Of a stretch of DNA of 23,894 nucleotides, positions 1 to 7,932 are shown in pieces. This DNA comes from Planctomycetaceae bacterium UBA6163 (GTDB lineage: Bacteria; Planctomycetota; Planctomycetia; Pirellulales; Pirellulaceae), in NCBI GenBank assembly GCA_002428205.1, contig DIUH01000082.1:1-23894 (forward strand), in the 5' to 3' direction. Numbering within the stretch: the first letter of the stretch is position 1; the number at the start of each line of letters is the position of its first letter. The translations under genes were made by a program, and so were the position numbers. Under the pieces are notes generated by a model that saw nothing but the letters and a program-made list of their open reading frames with translations, was not told the origin of the DNA and did not search any database.

Positions 1-542
1 ATGGTAAACGTTATAATCGCCAAACCTTAATGGTTCGCTTCAAGCACCACTCGATCGCTGATATTCTAGAAATGACGGTTTCTGAAGCGGCGGTTTTTTT
101 TGAGAACTTTCAAAAGATCCAGCACCAATTACTGTCCTTGTGTGACATTGGATTAGGATACCTGAGGCTGGGACAATTAAGCACCACGCTTAGCGGTGGT
201 GAAGCCCAGCGAATCAAACTGGGCACAGAACTTGCAAGGGCTCAACGCGGCCATACCGTTTACTTGCTCGATGAGCCAACCACAGGACTTCATTTCGCTG
301 ATGTCACCCGTTTGATGGCCGTGCTGCAGAAGCTGGTGGATGCCGACAACACCGTAATCGTAATCGAGCACAATTTAGACGTGATTAAAGCCTGCGACTG
401 GATGATCGAAATCGGCCCAACCGGCGGCCGTGAAGGCGGTCACGTCGTCGCTGAAGGGACGCCGGAGTCGGTCGCCGGCAATTCGCAAAGCCCGACCGGT
501 CGTTACCTGTCGCGATCATTGACAATCGCACCCTCGCGATAA
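1..542 (+). CDS. uvrA: UvrA, excinuclease ABC subunit A (C-terminal part, 5' cut by window)
   Basis: This is the DNA-damage recognition ATPase of nucleotide excision repair, which loads UvrB at lesions in the cytoplasm. The reading frame is open from the first base (codons start at position 3), so the true start lies outside the window. The first visible residues, G-K-R-Y-N-R-Q-T-L, match the UvrA stretch after its last zinc-binding cysteines. The second ABC domain follows: signature LSGGEAQRIKL near 190-225, Walker B LLDEPTTGLH near 265-295 and the switch histidine in VIEHNLDVIK near 360-390. The C-terminal end GREGGHVVAEGTPE is also typical. An internal ATG at 30 is not the start. The last 40 bp overlap the end of the gene on the other strand. 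The assignment is certain; completeness cannot be judged. Confidence 0.96.
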   Translation, partial: GKRYNRQTLMVRFKHHSIADILEMTVSEAAVFFENFQKIQHQLLSLCDIGLGYLRLGQLSTTLSGGEAQRIKLGTELARAQRGHTVYLLDEPTTGLHFADVTRLMAVLQKLVDADNTVIVIEHNLDVIKACDWMIEIGPTGGREGGHVVAEGTPESVAGNSQSPTGRYLSRSLTIAPSR

Positions 543-1747
543 TAGCGATTGAAAATTTCCGGATCGAAAGGGTTTTCAACCGTTGGCAAGCGCTTAGGAC
601 GGTTTGAGTTTAACTTCGATTCAGAAGCAAGTGTCGGTGAAGCGATGGATGTTTTTGTGGCAATATCATCGAAAGCCAAAGGGACCTCATCCTCCACATA
701 AGCGACCTGACGCACGGTCGGTGGCGTCGAGTTCGAAATCGGAGAACGCGACTTACTGCTAACAACAACGTTGGTATCGTCGCCAGCAATAATGGGCGAA
801 TCGGCTAACGTTACCACATCCTCATAAGCTTCATTTTGTGAAACTTCGTTAATCCATTCGGTCAAAGACTCGATTGCCGAATCATCACCGCGCTTCAGGG
901 GGGCTTCACCTTTGCCACCGTGAGCAGTCGTTGCATACTTTAACAATGCGCTTTGTTGAACATTGGCTCGATCGACAAGCGACAAAGTGGCCAACAAGTT
1001 CAACTTTGTCATGCGTGATGGCGGGCGCACATGCGATCCCATGTGCGTAAGTTGCCAGCGGTCACTCGACGGCGCACGATGACACCCGGAATTGCCACAG
1101 CGATTGATCAACAACGGTTGAATTCGACCGCTGAAATAGGATACCGCTTGAAAGGAAAGGTTCGCCTTATTCAGTTCCGCATCGGTTAAATCTTCGGCGG
1201 CAGGGATCACAGCCTTCGGTTGGGAAACACCGATAACCGCCCGGCCAGGTGAAGGGGATGCCGACAACGCGTTTAAATCGACACCGGCTGACTCTGCGAC
1301 GGAAGGCCGATTTGTGATCGCTGCGAGTTGGCGCCTCAGTCGCAACGTTTCGGGATGGGACGGGTCGAATGCGTCTGCCGCATCTAAAGCGATTTTCATT
1401 TCATCAAACATTTGATGACGAAAACACCACCGTGCATCGTCTTGATGGCTAGCCAGATGTGGGTGTTGACGTTGTCTTTGGCGGTACTGATACAATTCCG
1501 CCAGCGTCGGCGCAGAGTGCATCACCTGACGGGAACTTAACTTCAACTCGTTACCATCACCGCGATCAATGATCACATGGTCACCGATGGAAGTCATCCT
1601 GCCTTCGATGACATTGCCATTGGTTAGCAAAACGTAATCATGCGCGAGCGATCGGTCCCCAAAGATTGAAAACCCCAACACCACAAGCAGTAGCGATCGG
1701 CGTAGGAGCAAGCTCGAACGCGAGCAGTTCGATAGCGAAACATTCAT
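503..1747 (-). CDS. Secreted protein with cytochrome-c-like CX4CH site, last gene of the flagellar operon
   Basis: I do not recognise a named function. The 414-aa product starts with a hydrophobic signal segment (residues about 12-36, ending in SLAHDYV). A short beta-rich domain follows (YVLLTNGNVIEGRM), of a type common at the start of planctomycete secreted proteins, then a helical part with a TPR-like stretch at about 105-145. Residues 205-225 resemble planctomycete cytochrome-c-like domains: LLINRCGNSGCHRA has Cys217, Cys222 and His223, so CX4CH instead of CXXCH. A distal methionine ligand is not obvious. The C-terminal 110 residues are low-complexity and polar. ATG at 1747 is chosen; a TTG lies one codon upstream. 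It begins 9 nt after the flgN-like stop, so it is probably co-transcribed with the flagellar genes. Heme binding is inference. Confidence 0.75.
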   Translation of the reverse strand: MNVSLSNCSRSSLLLRRSLLLVVLGFSIFGDRSLAHDYVLLTNGNVIEGRMTSIGDHVIIDRGDGNELKLSSRQVMHSAPTLAELYQYRQRQRQHPHLASHQDDARWCFRHQMFDEMKIALDAADAFDPSHPETLRLRRQLAAITNRPSVAESAGVDLNALSASPSPGRAVIGVSQPKAVIPAAEDLTDAELNKANLSFQAVSYFSGRIQPLLINRCGNSGCHRAPSSDRWQLTHMGSHVRPPSRMTKLNLLATLSLVDRANVQQSALLKYATTAHGGKGEAPLKRGDDSAIESLTEWINEVSQNEAYEDVVTLADSPIIAGDDTNVVVSSKSRSPISNSTPPTVRQVAYVEDEVPLAFDDIATKTSIASPTLASESKLNSNRPKRLPTVENPFDPEIFNRYYREGAIVNDRDR

Positions 1748-1756
1748 CAATTCAAC

Positions 1757-2269
1757 CTAAGCCGACTTGTTTAAGATGGAACCGCCCATATCAGTCGGTC
1801 GACGCACATCGGACATGTTTTCGTACGTGGTTTGAATACCAGTCGTCCCACGAAACAACGAAAGCAAAGACTGTGACAGATCAGCCAAATGGAATTGGCA
1901 TACAAATAGGGCAACCGCTCGCTCGCGACTGGCATCAATATTTTTCGAAACCACCAGGCAGCGTTTGGAAAGCGACCGAGAAATCGCATCTTCTTGTTTG
2001 CTTAGGATTTCACGGATCGTCATTCCTAACGCCGGCGCATCGGACGCGCGGATCAAGTCCTCGCGGGCTGCGATTAACAACTCCAGGTCCCTCAACGCCG
2101 CGGCAAGGTGTTGCTGTGATTGGTCGACCTGGATCATTTCAAGCCGACTAGTCCCCATTCGCATTTCATCTAAAGCATCGTCCAATCGCTCGACACAGCC
2201 TTGCAACTGGTCAAGGTAATCCGAAACACGCTCGGTCCATCCGTTGGGATACTCGGCGGTAGGGCTCAT
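1757..2269 (-). CDS. flgN: FlgN-like flagellar export chaperone
   Basis: The 170-aa protein is almost entirely helical and charged, without signal peptide or membrane segment. FlgN chaperones the hook-filament junction proteins FlgK and FlgL in the cytoplasm before export. The features that suggest it are the heptad-rich N-terminal half (LEMIQVDQSQQHLAAALRDL), a central helix, and a C-terminal end with TYENMSD followed by GGSILNKSA, which resembles the usual FlgN ending (TY..., GGSL-type motif). Sequence conservation in this family is weak, so genomic position carries much of the weight: its ATG overlaps the stop of the rod-binding protein gene by 4 nt (ATGA). No flgK or flgL follows, which is unusual since these are common neighbours. 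Symbol assigned by motif and context. Confidence 0.7.
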   Translation of the reverse strand: MSPTAEYPNGWTERVSDYLDQLQGCVERLDDALDEMRMGTSRLEMIQVDQSQQHLAAALRDLELLIAAREDLIRASDAPALGMTIREILSKQEDAISRSLSKRCLVVSKNIDASRERAVALFVCQFHLADLSQSLLSLFRGTTGIQTTYENMSDVRRPTDMGGSILNKSA

Positions 2270-2760
2270 TTGCTTCTCTGCAAAATAAAGAGTTCAAACA
2301 TCGGATCGGCTACGGTGTCTGCGGACGCTTCTGTGATCCGTTCCACCATCACCCGGTCAAGTTGTTCGCTGAAGATTTCTTCGGCACGTCCCCCGTGAAA
2401 GTACGCTGGCTTGCCAACTGTACTGCGCATTGACGACATCATTTGCCCGAACAATGTCTGTCCGACAAAATCTCGAAATGCCTCGCGTAGCGGATCCTTT
2501 GGGACCGCGTCATCGTCGATCGTATGCTTGTCGGACAACTCGTGACGATCGGGCTTGCCATAACGGACTTCCGAACTCGCGTTTCCGTTTTGGTCGCCAG
2601 CGATCTGATCGGACGTTATAGGATGCTGTGGGTTTAGATCTGCTTGTTTGTCGGACGACATCAAGTCAAAAACGCCTCCGAAGTTGGCCGCATTGGGCAA
2701 TTCGGTTGGTGGCAGTAGTGACTTCGAAATTAGCGAGGCGGATTGCAAGGGACGAATCAT
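2266..2760 (-). CDS. flgJ: FlgJ-type rod-binding protein without muramidase domain
   Basis: FlgJ caps the growing flagellar rod in the periplasm. This 164-aa protein has only the rod-binding part: residues about 91-142 carry the family pattern (LREAFRDFVGQTLFGQMM, then a GKPAYFHGG turn, then EEIFSEQLDRVM). The first 90 residues are polar and low-complexity, with no signal peptide, which fits export through the flagellar type III system. The C-terminal peptidoglycan-hydrolase domain of enterobacterial FlgJ (about 313 aa in total) is absent; single-domain versions are known in several phyla, and there the hydrolase is a separate protein. The ATG overlaps the flgI stop by 4 nt and the TGA overlaps the flgN-like ATG, so translation is coupled. 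Confidence 0.88.
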   Translation of the reverse strand: MIRPLQSASLISKSLLPPTELPNAANFGGVFDLMSSDKQADLNPQHPITSDQIAGDQNGNASSEVRYGKPDRHELSDKHTIDDDAVPKDPLREAFRDFVGQTLFGQMMSSMRSTVGKPAYFHGGRAEEIFSEQLDRVMVERITEASADTVADPMFELFILQRSK

Positions 2761-3857
2761 TCGAACTTCACCTCGCCGTAAAGATCACCTTTCTTTTTAA
2801 GTGTCTTGATGATCGCGATCAGATCGTCCGTTGAAACCTCAAGTGCATTGAGCGCATCTGCCAATGCCTTCAGGCTCGCATTACCCTCAAGAGTTTGCTG
2901 GCCAATTGGCAGGACGCTGTCAAAGTCTTTGCCACCGGCTTGAATTCGAAGATTGCGATAAGTAATCAAACCTGGGGCGATCTCGACATTCTCACCAATC
3001 ACCACAATGCCATCGCGTTCATTGATTACCACACGCGACGATCGGTTGCTTAACTGGATGGGAATGTTCAACAAGTAAGACACGAATTTTATCGGATTGG
3101 ACTGGTACAATTCGGGAATCGTTACTTCGATGTGCAATTGGTCGATCGCTTGGGCACGTGTGCGTCGTTGGGAAGAAGTAACGCCTGGCACCGCTGCATC
3201 GCCCAAGCTTAACCCAGGAAGATTATTGATCTCGTCTTCGACACGTTGCGCGGTATCAAAATCGGCAAAGTCGCGATCGAGCACTAAGGTCAATAATCCG
3301 TTTTGGTGAAACTCCGCGATGATGGTCGACTCCATTTTGCAACCACCTTGAATTCGCGCATTCGTCGGCGGCCCATCAAGTGCAACGCTAAGTGGTCCCT
3401 GGGCGAGTGCGAACACTTTCGGATTGTCGTTTCTTGGCCCTAACAAGGGCGTCAACATTAGATATCCGCCTTCAAGACTTTTCGCACTGATGGCGTTGAC
3501 CGATACATCCAGCAGGTCGCCTTGCTGTGCACCGACGTTCGGCACTTTAACGGTTAACATCACAAGCGCGACATTCTTTGCATCCTTGACGTCTCGCAAG
3601 TTCAGGGCGCCGGTGGAATCGAGAGAAACTTGCCCACCCATCAACTGCATCATCCGCGCAAGCGCACGGGCGGTGGGCAATGCGTCACTGTCGCCCGTAC
3701 CACGTAAGCCTACAACAAGGCCGAGCCCCTGCAGCGTATTGACCTCCTGGCCTTTCACTCGACAGATATCACCCAGCTTAAGCCCGGCCGCAACCGCATT
3801 CGACGTGGCGGTGCCGGTAAGACTTAAGAGTAAAATGATTGCGATTCGGATATGCAT
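2757..3857 (-). CDS. flgI: FlgI, flagellar P-ring protein
   Basis: FlgI forms the periplasmic P ring, the bushing around the distal rod in the peptidoglycan layer. The 366-aa product has a signal peptide (MHIRIAIILLLSLTG, cleavage probably after NAVAA) followed by the family hallmark LGDICRVKGQEVNTLQGLGL and VVGLRGTGDS. Length is close to E. coli FlgI (365 aa). The C-terminal segment (KTLKKKGDLYGEV) is also typical. I chose the ATG at 3857 because it has an AAGGAA ribosome-binding site 4-5 nt upstream and gives a clean signal peptide; an ATG at 3875 overlaps the flgH stop as TGATG and would add six residues. It lies between flgH and the rod-cap gene, as in many flagellar operons. Assignment is firm. 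Confidence 0.96.
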   Translation of the reverse strand: MHIRIAIILLLSLTGTATSNAVAAGLKLGDICRVKGQEVNTLQGLGLVVGLRGTGDSDALPTARALARMMQLMGGQVSLDSTGALNLRDVKDAKNVALVMLTVKVPNVGAQQGDLLDVSVNAISAKSLEGGYLMLTPLLGPRNDNPKVFALAQGPLSVALDGPPTNARIQGGCKMESTIIAEFHQNGLLTLVLDRDFADFDTAQRVEDEINNLPGLSLGDAAVPGVTSSQRRTRAQAIDQLHIEVTIPELYQSNPIKFVSYLLNIPIQLSNRSSRVVINERDGIVVIGENVEIAPGLITYRNLRIQAGGKDFDSVLPIGQQTLEGNASLKALADALNALEVSTDDLIAIIKTLKKKGDLYGEVKFE

Positions 3858-3874
3858 GATTTCCTTGCCGATCA

Positions 3875-4633
3875 TCAAAACGGATTGAGTTCACCTAACC
3901 AACGGGTCACCCACCCTCGTTTGTAACTGTCTCGCAACTGACCTTTTTCATTCTTGCGAATATGAAGATCCAACAGGTCACGACTGAGAACTACGTTGTC
4001 GGGGGCGATATCTTGAGCCCGGCAAATTCCGGTTAAGGAGGTTTCGAACTGATTGTCATTAATCCAAACGGTCTTGTTCGCTTCCAGCACAAGATTACCA
4101 TTGGGCTGAATGTCGACCACACGTGCGGCGATGCTGAAGGCGAGCGATTCGCGAGAATCGATCGATGCCTCGGCACGAAATTGCTGGTTCGATAGACCGT
4201 TGGCACGTGGAGCACCCTCGGCCTGCTGGGCAGGACGCAACTTACCTTCGGAAAGCGAAACCCAATCGTTCAGCAATGCGTCATAAAACATATTGCGTCT
4301 TGACTCGGCTCTTCCCTGTGCCCTTACACGGGCAAGTTCATCCACGCGAATGGTTACGATTTCTTGCAATCGAAACGTTCGACGAGGCGGCGGCGGCATA
4401 TACGTCCAGCTTGCGGTGGCCATACCGATATCGGGCGTCGATCGTGTCCCCGAATGTTGGTTGGATGCTGTGGAGCGTTGCCCGGGCAATTCGATTAACG
4501 GCCCTTGAGGTGCAAACATGTCTGAACCGCTGGTGGGCACTTCATGAAACAGCGAAGACTGTTGAGCACCTGCCCAAGAATGAGTGATTACCGTCAAGAG
4601 CCAAACGGTCAATATGCGAGTCGATAAATTCAT
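3875..4633 (-). CDS. flgH: FlgH, flagellar L-ring protein, without lipobox
   Basis: FlgH forms the outer-membrane L ring around the rod. The 252-aa product carries the FlgH core: the beta-rich stretch FRLQEIVTIRVDELARVRA (around residues 85-105), the internal pattern ESLAFSIAARVVDIQPNGNLVLEA, and near the C-terminus ICRAQDIAPDNVVLS. The N-terminus is a classical signal peptide (MNLSTRILTVWLLTVITHSWAGAQQ), but no cysteine follows it, so the lipid anchor of proteobacterial FlgH is missing. The last residues (GWVTRWLGELNPF) fit the family end. The start ATG shares one base with the flgA stop (TAATG at 4631-4635). Family assignment is firm; loss of lipidation is read directly from the sequence. 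Confidence 0.95.
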   Translation of the reverse strand: MNLSTRILTVWLLTVITHSWAGAQQSSLFHEVPTSGSDMFAPQGPLIELPGQRSTASNQHSGTRSTPDIGMATASWTYMPPPPRRTFRLQEIVTIRVDELARVRAQGRAESRRNMFYDALLNDWVSLSEGKLRPAQQAEGAPRANGLSNQQFRAEASIDSRESLAFSIAARVVDIQPNGNLVLEANKTVWINDNQFETSLTGICRAQDIAPDNVVLSRDLLDLHIRKNEKGQLRDSYKRGWVTRWLGELNPF

Positions 4634-5901
4634 TAGCGCACCCTCGGCGGGCGTGTAAAGACTTCAACCAAACCAGATCTCGCGACCCTCGCGATGATTT
4701 TTTTTCGAGGCTCTAAGGTTTCGACGGCTATCAGATCTCCCGCGGCGCCTTTGGATAGCGACCGTGCGTTGGTCGCAACAGTCACTCCACCACCAACCAC
4801 GTGAACCTCTACCAAATCGCCACGCTCAATCAAGACCGGACGGGTGATTGATGACGGAGCGATCGGACGATCCTTCTGTAAGGCATTAACCACCTGCATA
4901 TCAACCACATCTTCGATACTCGTGATCGCTGACTCGATTGGGTATCCTCGTGGCACTGGCACCAGAGTCAAATCCGCGGCGGTGATGACCTGGCCTCGAC
5001 GCAAGTTCTCGCGTGGGACCACCACCATCGGCCGTGTCGTGAAACGGACCTCAAGCGACTGACTGATCGGGTCTCGCGAGGTCATGCCAAAAATCTTTGC
5101 TGAAACCACACCCTCAGTCGGTTTGGTCATAAACTCGATTCGATCAACTCGACGAATATCAGCAAGTACTCGCAAGGCGATCTGTTCAGGATCGACTTCG
5201 ATGTCATAAGAATCACGCAGCGACAAATCGACTCGATCAATCGCGAATTGAATCAGTCGAACGATTCTGTCTGAATCTTGCGAGTTTAACGCGGGCAAAC
5301 TAGCCGTTTGTTCTGGGGCTGGTAAGGCTGCGGTTGAAGCGAATGCATGATTGACATCAACGCGGCCCGCCGGCGTTGTGAAGGTTGCTGAAGCCGCCGA
5401 TGTATCACTCCTGGCAGTTGACACAATAGACGATAAGGCAGTGTCTGGCACTGCCGCGGAAGGATTCGAAGTTCGGTTCCGATTGGCCGGGAGATTGACC
5501 AGTTTGATTCGTACGGATTTTGGCCCAGTCCAGCCGATCGTTGGAATTGAGGCATCTTGGTCGATAGCAATGTTCAATCGGTCTCTTTCGACCACCATTT
5601 CGCCACCGTCGATAGGCATCATGCCGATCACGACGCCGCCAGCTCGTTCCCACCAACCGGAAGGTGTTCCGATGGGTGCAGCCACATCACGCAAGCGAAT
5701 CAAGGGCGAAGATACGGTCGCATCGCTGTGCAGTCGCAAGGAATAATCGAGGGATTGATCGATGCCCGTGCTGGGAAGTGAACTAAGACGGTTGCCTAAC
5801 GAATCCGGCGCTTGAGCGCCGGCAAGCCTGACGCAAAACAGTACCACCGGAAAGATGGAAAGATAAATCGATCTGGCGAGTGTCATAGATAACGCTGGCA
5901 T
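4633..5901 (-). CDS. flgA: FlgA-like P-ring assembly chaperone with long N-terminal region
   Basis: FlgA is a periplasmic chaperone that helps FlgI subunits assemble into the P ring. The C-terminal 150 residues contain the SAF-type domain of the family: RPMVVVPRENLRRGQVITAADL, then VVNALQKDRPIAPSSITRP, then a beta segment GDLVEVHVVGGGVTVATNARSLSKGAAGD. The protein is 422 aa, about twice the E. coli length, because of a long N-terminal half with a signal peptide (LSIFPVVLFCVRLAGAQA) and a Ser/Thr/Ala-rich linker at roughly residues 170-225. I use the ATG at 5901; a second ATG at 5886 would start directly before the hydrophobic segment. Neither has a strong ribosome-binding site. It follows flgG by 73 nt and couples to flgH. 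Confidence 0.9.
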   Translation of the reverse strand: MPALSMTLARSIYLSIFPVVLFCVRLAGAQAPDSLGNRLSSLPSTGIDQSLDYSLRLHSDATVSSPLIRLRDVAAPIGTPSGWWERAGGVVIGMMPIDGGEMVVERDRLNIAIDQDASIPTIGWTGPKSVRIKLVNLPANRNRTSNPSAAVPDTALSSIVSTARSDTSAASATFTTPAGRVDVNHAFASTAALPAPEQTASLPALNSQDSDRIVRLIQFAIDRVDLSLRDSYDIEVDPEQIALRVLADIRRVDRIEFMTKPTEGVVSAKIFGMTSRDPISQSLEVRFTTRPMVVVPRENLRRGQVITAADLTLVPVPRGYPIESAITSIEDVVDMQVVNALQKDRPIAPSSITRPVLIERGDLVEVHVVGGGVTVATNARSLSKGAAGDLIAVETLEPRKKIIARVARSGLVEVFTRPPRVR

Positions 5902-5974
5902 GAAGGAGCCATCACTGCATGCAATTTTTTCATACAACGGACGATGGAAGTCTTAAAATGAATTTTGAAGATTA

Positions 5975-6778
5975 CTAACGGCGAAGGTTCGATATGTTTT
6001 GCATGATCTGATCGCCCGCTTGGACCGCTTGGCTATTGAGTTCAAACGCCCGTTGGGTTGTGATTAGGTCGATCAATTCCTGAACGGGTTCGACGTTGGA
6101 TGCTTCGAGATTCCCCTGGCGAAGAATCCCCAAACCGTTTTGCCCTGGGTTGTTCGGTTGTTCGGGACCGGATGCATCGGTTTGGCCGTACATGTTTTCG
6201 CCAACCTTCAGTAATCCATCTGGGTTGATGAACTGTGCGAGTTGGATTTGGCCTTGAATCGCTAATTCGACCGCGCCGGGTTGGCGTACCATCACTTCGC
6301 CATTACTGTTGATCACCACTGCGGTCGCGTCTGGTGGGATTTGGATTGGCGGATCAAGCAAACGCCCGACTTGTGCCGACCCGATTACGAGTTGGCCGTT
6401 GGCATTAATGTCCAAGTTGCCTGCGCGAGTGTAATAGGTTTCCTGGGTAAGCGGATCGAGAACGCGCAAGTATCCACTTCCTTCGATCGCGACATCGAGA
6501 TCGCGACCGGTTTGCTGCAGGGTCCCTTGCCGCTGGTCGGTTTGAGTGCTGGTGACCCGAACACCCAAGCCGATTTGGGTGCCGACTGCGGTAGGCGTCT
6601 GGGTGGCATCACGTGCACCAGGATAGACTTCTGTCCGGTAGAGCAAATCCTCAAAATTGGCACGATCTTTTTTGAAACCGGTGGTATTGATGTTGGCCAA
6701 ATTGTTGGCGATCACATCTAACTTGGTTTCCATCGCCCCCATACCGGTGGCGGCGGTGTATAAGGTTTGTACCGACAT
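5975..6778 (-). CDS. flgG: FlgG, flagellar distal rod protein
   Basis: FlgG makes the distal rod that crosses the P and L rings. The 267-aa product matches the family in length (E. coli 260) and in its main motifs: N-terminal MSVQTLYTAATGMGAMETKL and NNLANINTTGFKKDRANFEDL, the central DLDVAIEGSGYLRV, YTRAGNLDINANGQLV, and C-terminal LGILRQGNLEASNVEPVQEL followed by ITTQRAFELNSQAVQAGDQI. Both terminal helices carry the heptad pattern of axial proteins, and there is no cleavable signal peptide, as expected for type III export. ATG at 6778 is the only sensible start, but its ribosome-binding site is weak. It follows flgF by 43 nt. Assignment is firm. Confidence 0.97.
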   Translation of the reverse strand: MSVQTLYTAATGMGAMETKLDVIANNLANINTTGFKKDRANFEDLLYRTEVYPGARDATQTPTAVGTQIGLGVRVTSTQTDQRQGTLQQTGRDLDVAIEGSGYLRVLDPLTQETYYTRAGNLDINANGQLVIGSAQVGRLLDPPIQIPPDATAVVINSNGEVMVRQPGAVELAIQGQIQLAQFINPDGLLKVGENMYGQTDASGPEQPNNPGQNGLGILRQGNLEASNVEPVQELIDLITTQRAFELNSQAVQAGDQIMQNISNLRR

Positions 6779-6821
6779 GGTGCTGTCGACCTAGAAAAAA
6801 TTGGGGTGAATGATCAAAATG

Positions 6822-7574
6822 CTATCGTTGCAATACGCGACTGATCAGCGAACCGACGACAGTATCTTGGTTCTGAATCATTCGTATGTTTGCTTCATAT
6901 GCCCTAGATGCTTCGATCAACTCCATCATCGCACCCGTTGGGCTGACAGCCGACGATTCAAGCATCCCGTTGGTTACAGGGCGATCATTAGCGGCGGCAA
7001 GATCAAAATCTGCCATCGGCTTAAACAGATTACCGCCGGCATGTGATAGGTCGCCAAACGACTTTGGCTTGGCCAGCATCAATTCAAACTGGTCTCCACC
7101 TTGGACGATACGACCACCGGATTGAATCTGATAAGGCAGGTTGGGGGCGATGCGAATCGGATTGCCGGAACTGCTGAGAACGGCTTCGCCCGACTGGGTG
7201 ATCATTTGGCCGGAACTGTCGAACAGGAAGTTGCCGGACCGGGTCAACAATTGCTCGCCATCGCGTTCAACCACAAAGAATGCATTGGGTTCATTAATTG
7301 CGAAATCGGTATCGTTACCGGTCTTTCGCATCGCACCGAGATCAAAACTGGTTACGGCGGGCTGAATCGTAACGCCGCCGCCGACATCATCAATGCCGCC
7401 CAGCCCCGGGGACACTTTGCCCTCGTCGATCATTTCGGCGAATCTTGCTTGCAGAACCGGAAACTCAGGCTTAAATCCTGAAGTACTCACGTTGGCCAAG
7501 TTATTGCTGAGCACTTGCAAGCGATGGCTTTGAGCGTTTGCGCCCGATGCGCTTAAATAGACTCCGTAGGGCAT
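6822..7574 (-). CDS. flgF: FlgF-like proximal rod protein, first gene of the flagellar operon
   Basis: The 250-aa axial protein is a FlgF/FlgG paralogue. It starts with MPYGVYLSASGANAQSHRL and has NNLANVSTSGFKPEFPVLQ, the core TDFAINEPNAFFVVERDG and TRSGNFLFDSSGQMI, and the C-terminal ESSAVSPTGAMMELIEASRAYEANI. It lacks the FlgG-specific TTQRAFELNSQ end, and it precedes flgG, so FlgF is the better name. I chose ATG at 7574 because a perfect GGAGGT site lies 7 nt upstream (minus strand; positions 7582-7587); a TTG seven codons upstream would overlap that site. It is the first gene of the minus-strand cluster, so the promoter should lie between it and the inverted repeat at 7637-7741 or further upstream. 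Confidence 0.9.
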   Translation of the reverse strand: MPYGVYLSASGANAQSHRLQVLSNNLANVSTSGFKPEFPVLQARFAEMIDEGKVSPGLGGIDDVGGGVTIQPAVTSFDLGAMRKTGNDTDFAINEPNAFFVVERDGEQLLTRSGNFLFDSSGQMITQSGEAVLSSSGNPIRIAPNLPYQIQSGGRIVQGGDQFELMLAKPKSFGDLSHAGGNLFKPMADFDLAAANDRPVTNGMLESSAVSPTGAMMELIEASRAYEANIRMIQNQDTVVGSLISRVLQR

Positions 7575-7581
7575 GCGAATT

Positions 7582-7587
7582 ACCTCC
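7582..7587 (-). promoter_or_regulatory. Strong ribosome-binding site of flgF
   Basis: The minus strand reads GGAGGT here, 7 nt before the ATG at 7574. It is the best Shine-Dalgarno sequence in the window and decides the start of flgF. Confidence 0.8.
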
Positions 7588-7636
7588 GTTTCCAATCAAC
7601 TGGTCGTCCGTTCGCCACAAGAACGAGGGCGATGAT

Positions 7637-7741
7637 CTAGGCTCTGTTTGAAAAGGGGCTGACCCTCTCCGGCGAGGCACGAAATAGCTGGAAAATCGTC
7701 TCGCCTCTAAAGGGTCAGACCCCATTTCAAACAGAGCCTAG
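7637..7741. repeat. 105-bp imperfect inverted repeat (large hairpin), possible REP/MITE-like element
   Basis: The outer 17 bp are perfectly inverted (7637-7653 CTAGGCTCTGTTTGAAA against 7725-7741). The next 13-14 bp pair with one mismatch or bulge (7654-7666 AGGGGCTGACCCT against 7711-7724). After a short unpaired gap, GGCGAG at 7671-7676 pairs with CTCGCC at 7700-7705. The whole element can therefore fold into one long hairpin with a loop of about 23 nt. The motif GGGGTCAGACCCC-like core recalls widespread REP-type intergenic repeats, but I can see only this one copy in the window. It sits between divergently transcribed flgF and the MscS gene, so it is not a shared 3' terminator. No protein is encoded in it. 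Confidence 0.85.
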
Positions 7742-7932
7742 TCCCAGTCCTCGATCAGATGGGGGTTACCAAGAAAAACCTATGCGTGGCAACGCCAATC
7801 TTGTGTGCCGCTGGTCAAATCGGATTCATCTTTACCGCAATGGGTGGTGTGCGATACAAGTCCGGGGCAGGTCCACAAGCCCTGATACCCCACATCGCAA
7901 ACAATGCATGGCACCCAATGCAAGGAAGCAAA

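Noticed and set aside
7575..7760. Search for sigma-28 or sigma-54 promoter for flgF
   Set aside because: No site with both boxes and correct spacing was seen on the minus strand.
7759..7932. 58-codon N-terminal extension of the MscS gene
   Set aside because: Residues do not resemble MscS, and ATG 7933 has a good ribosome-binding site.
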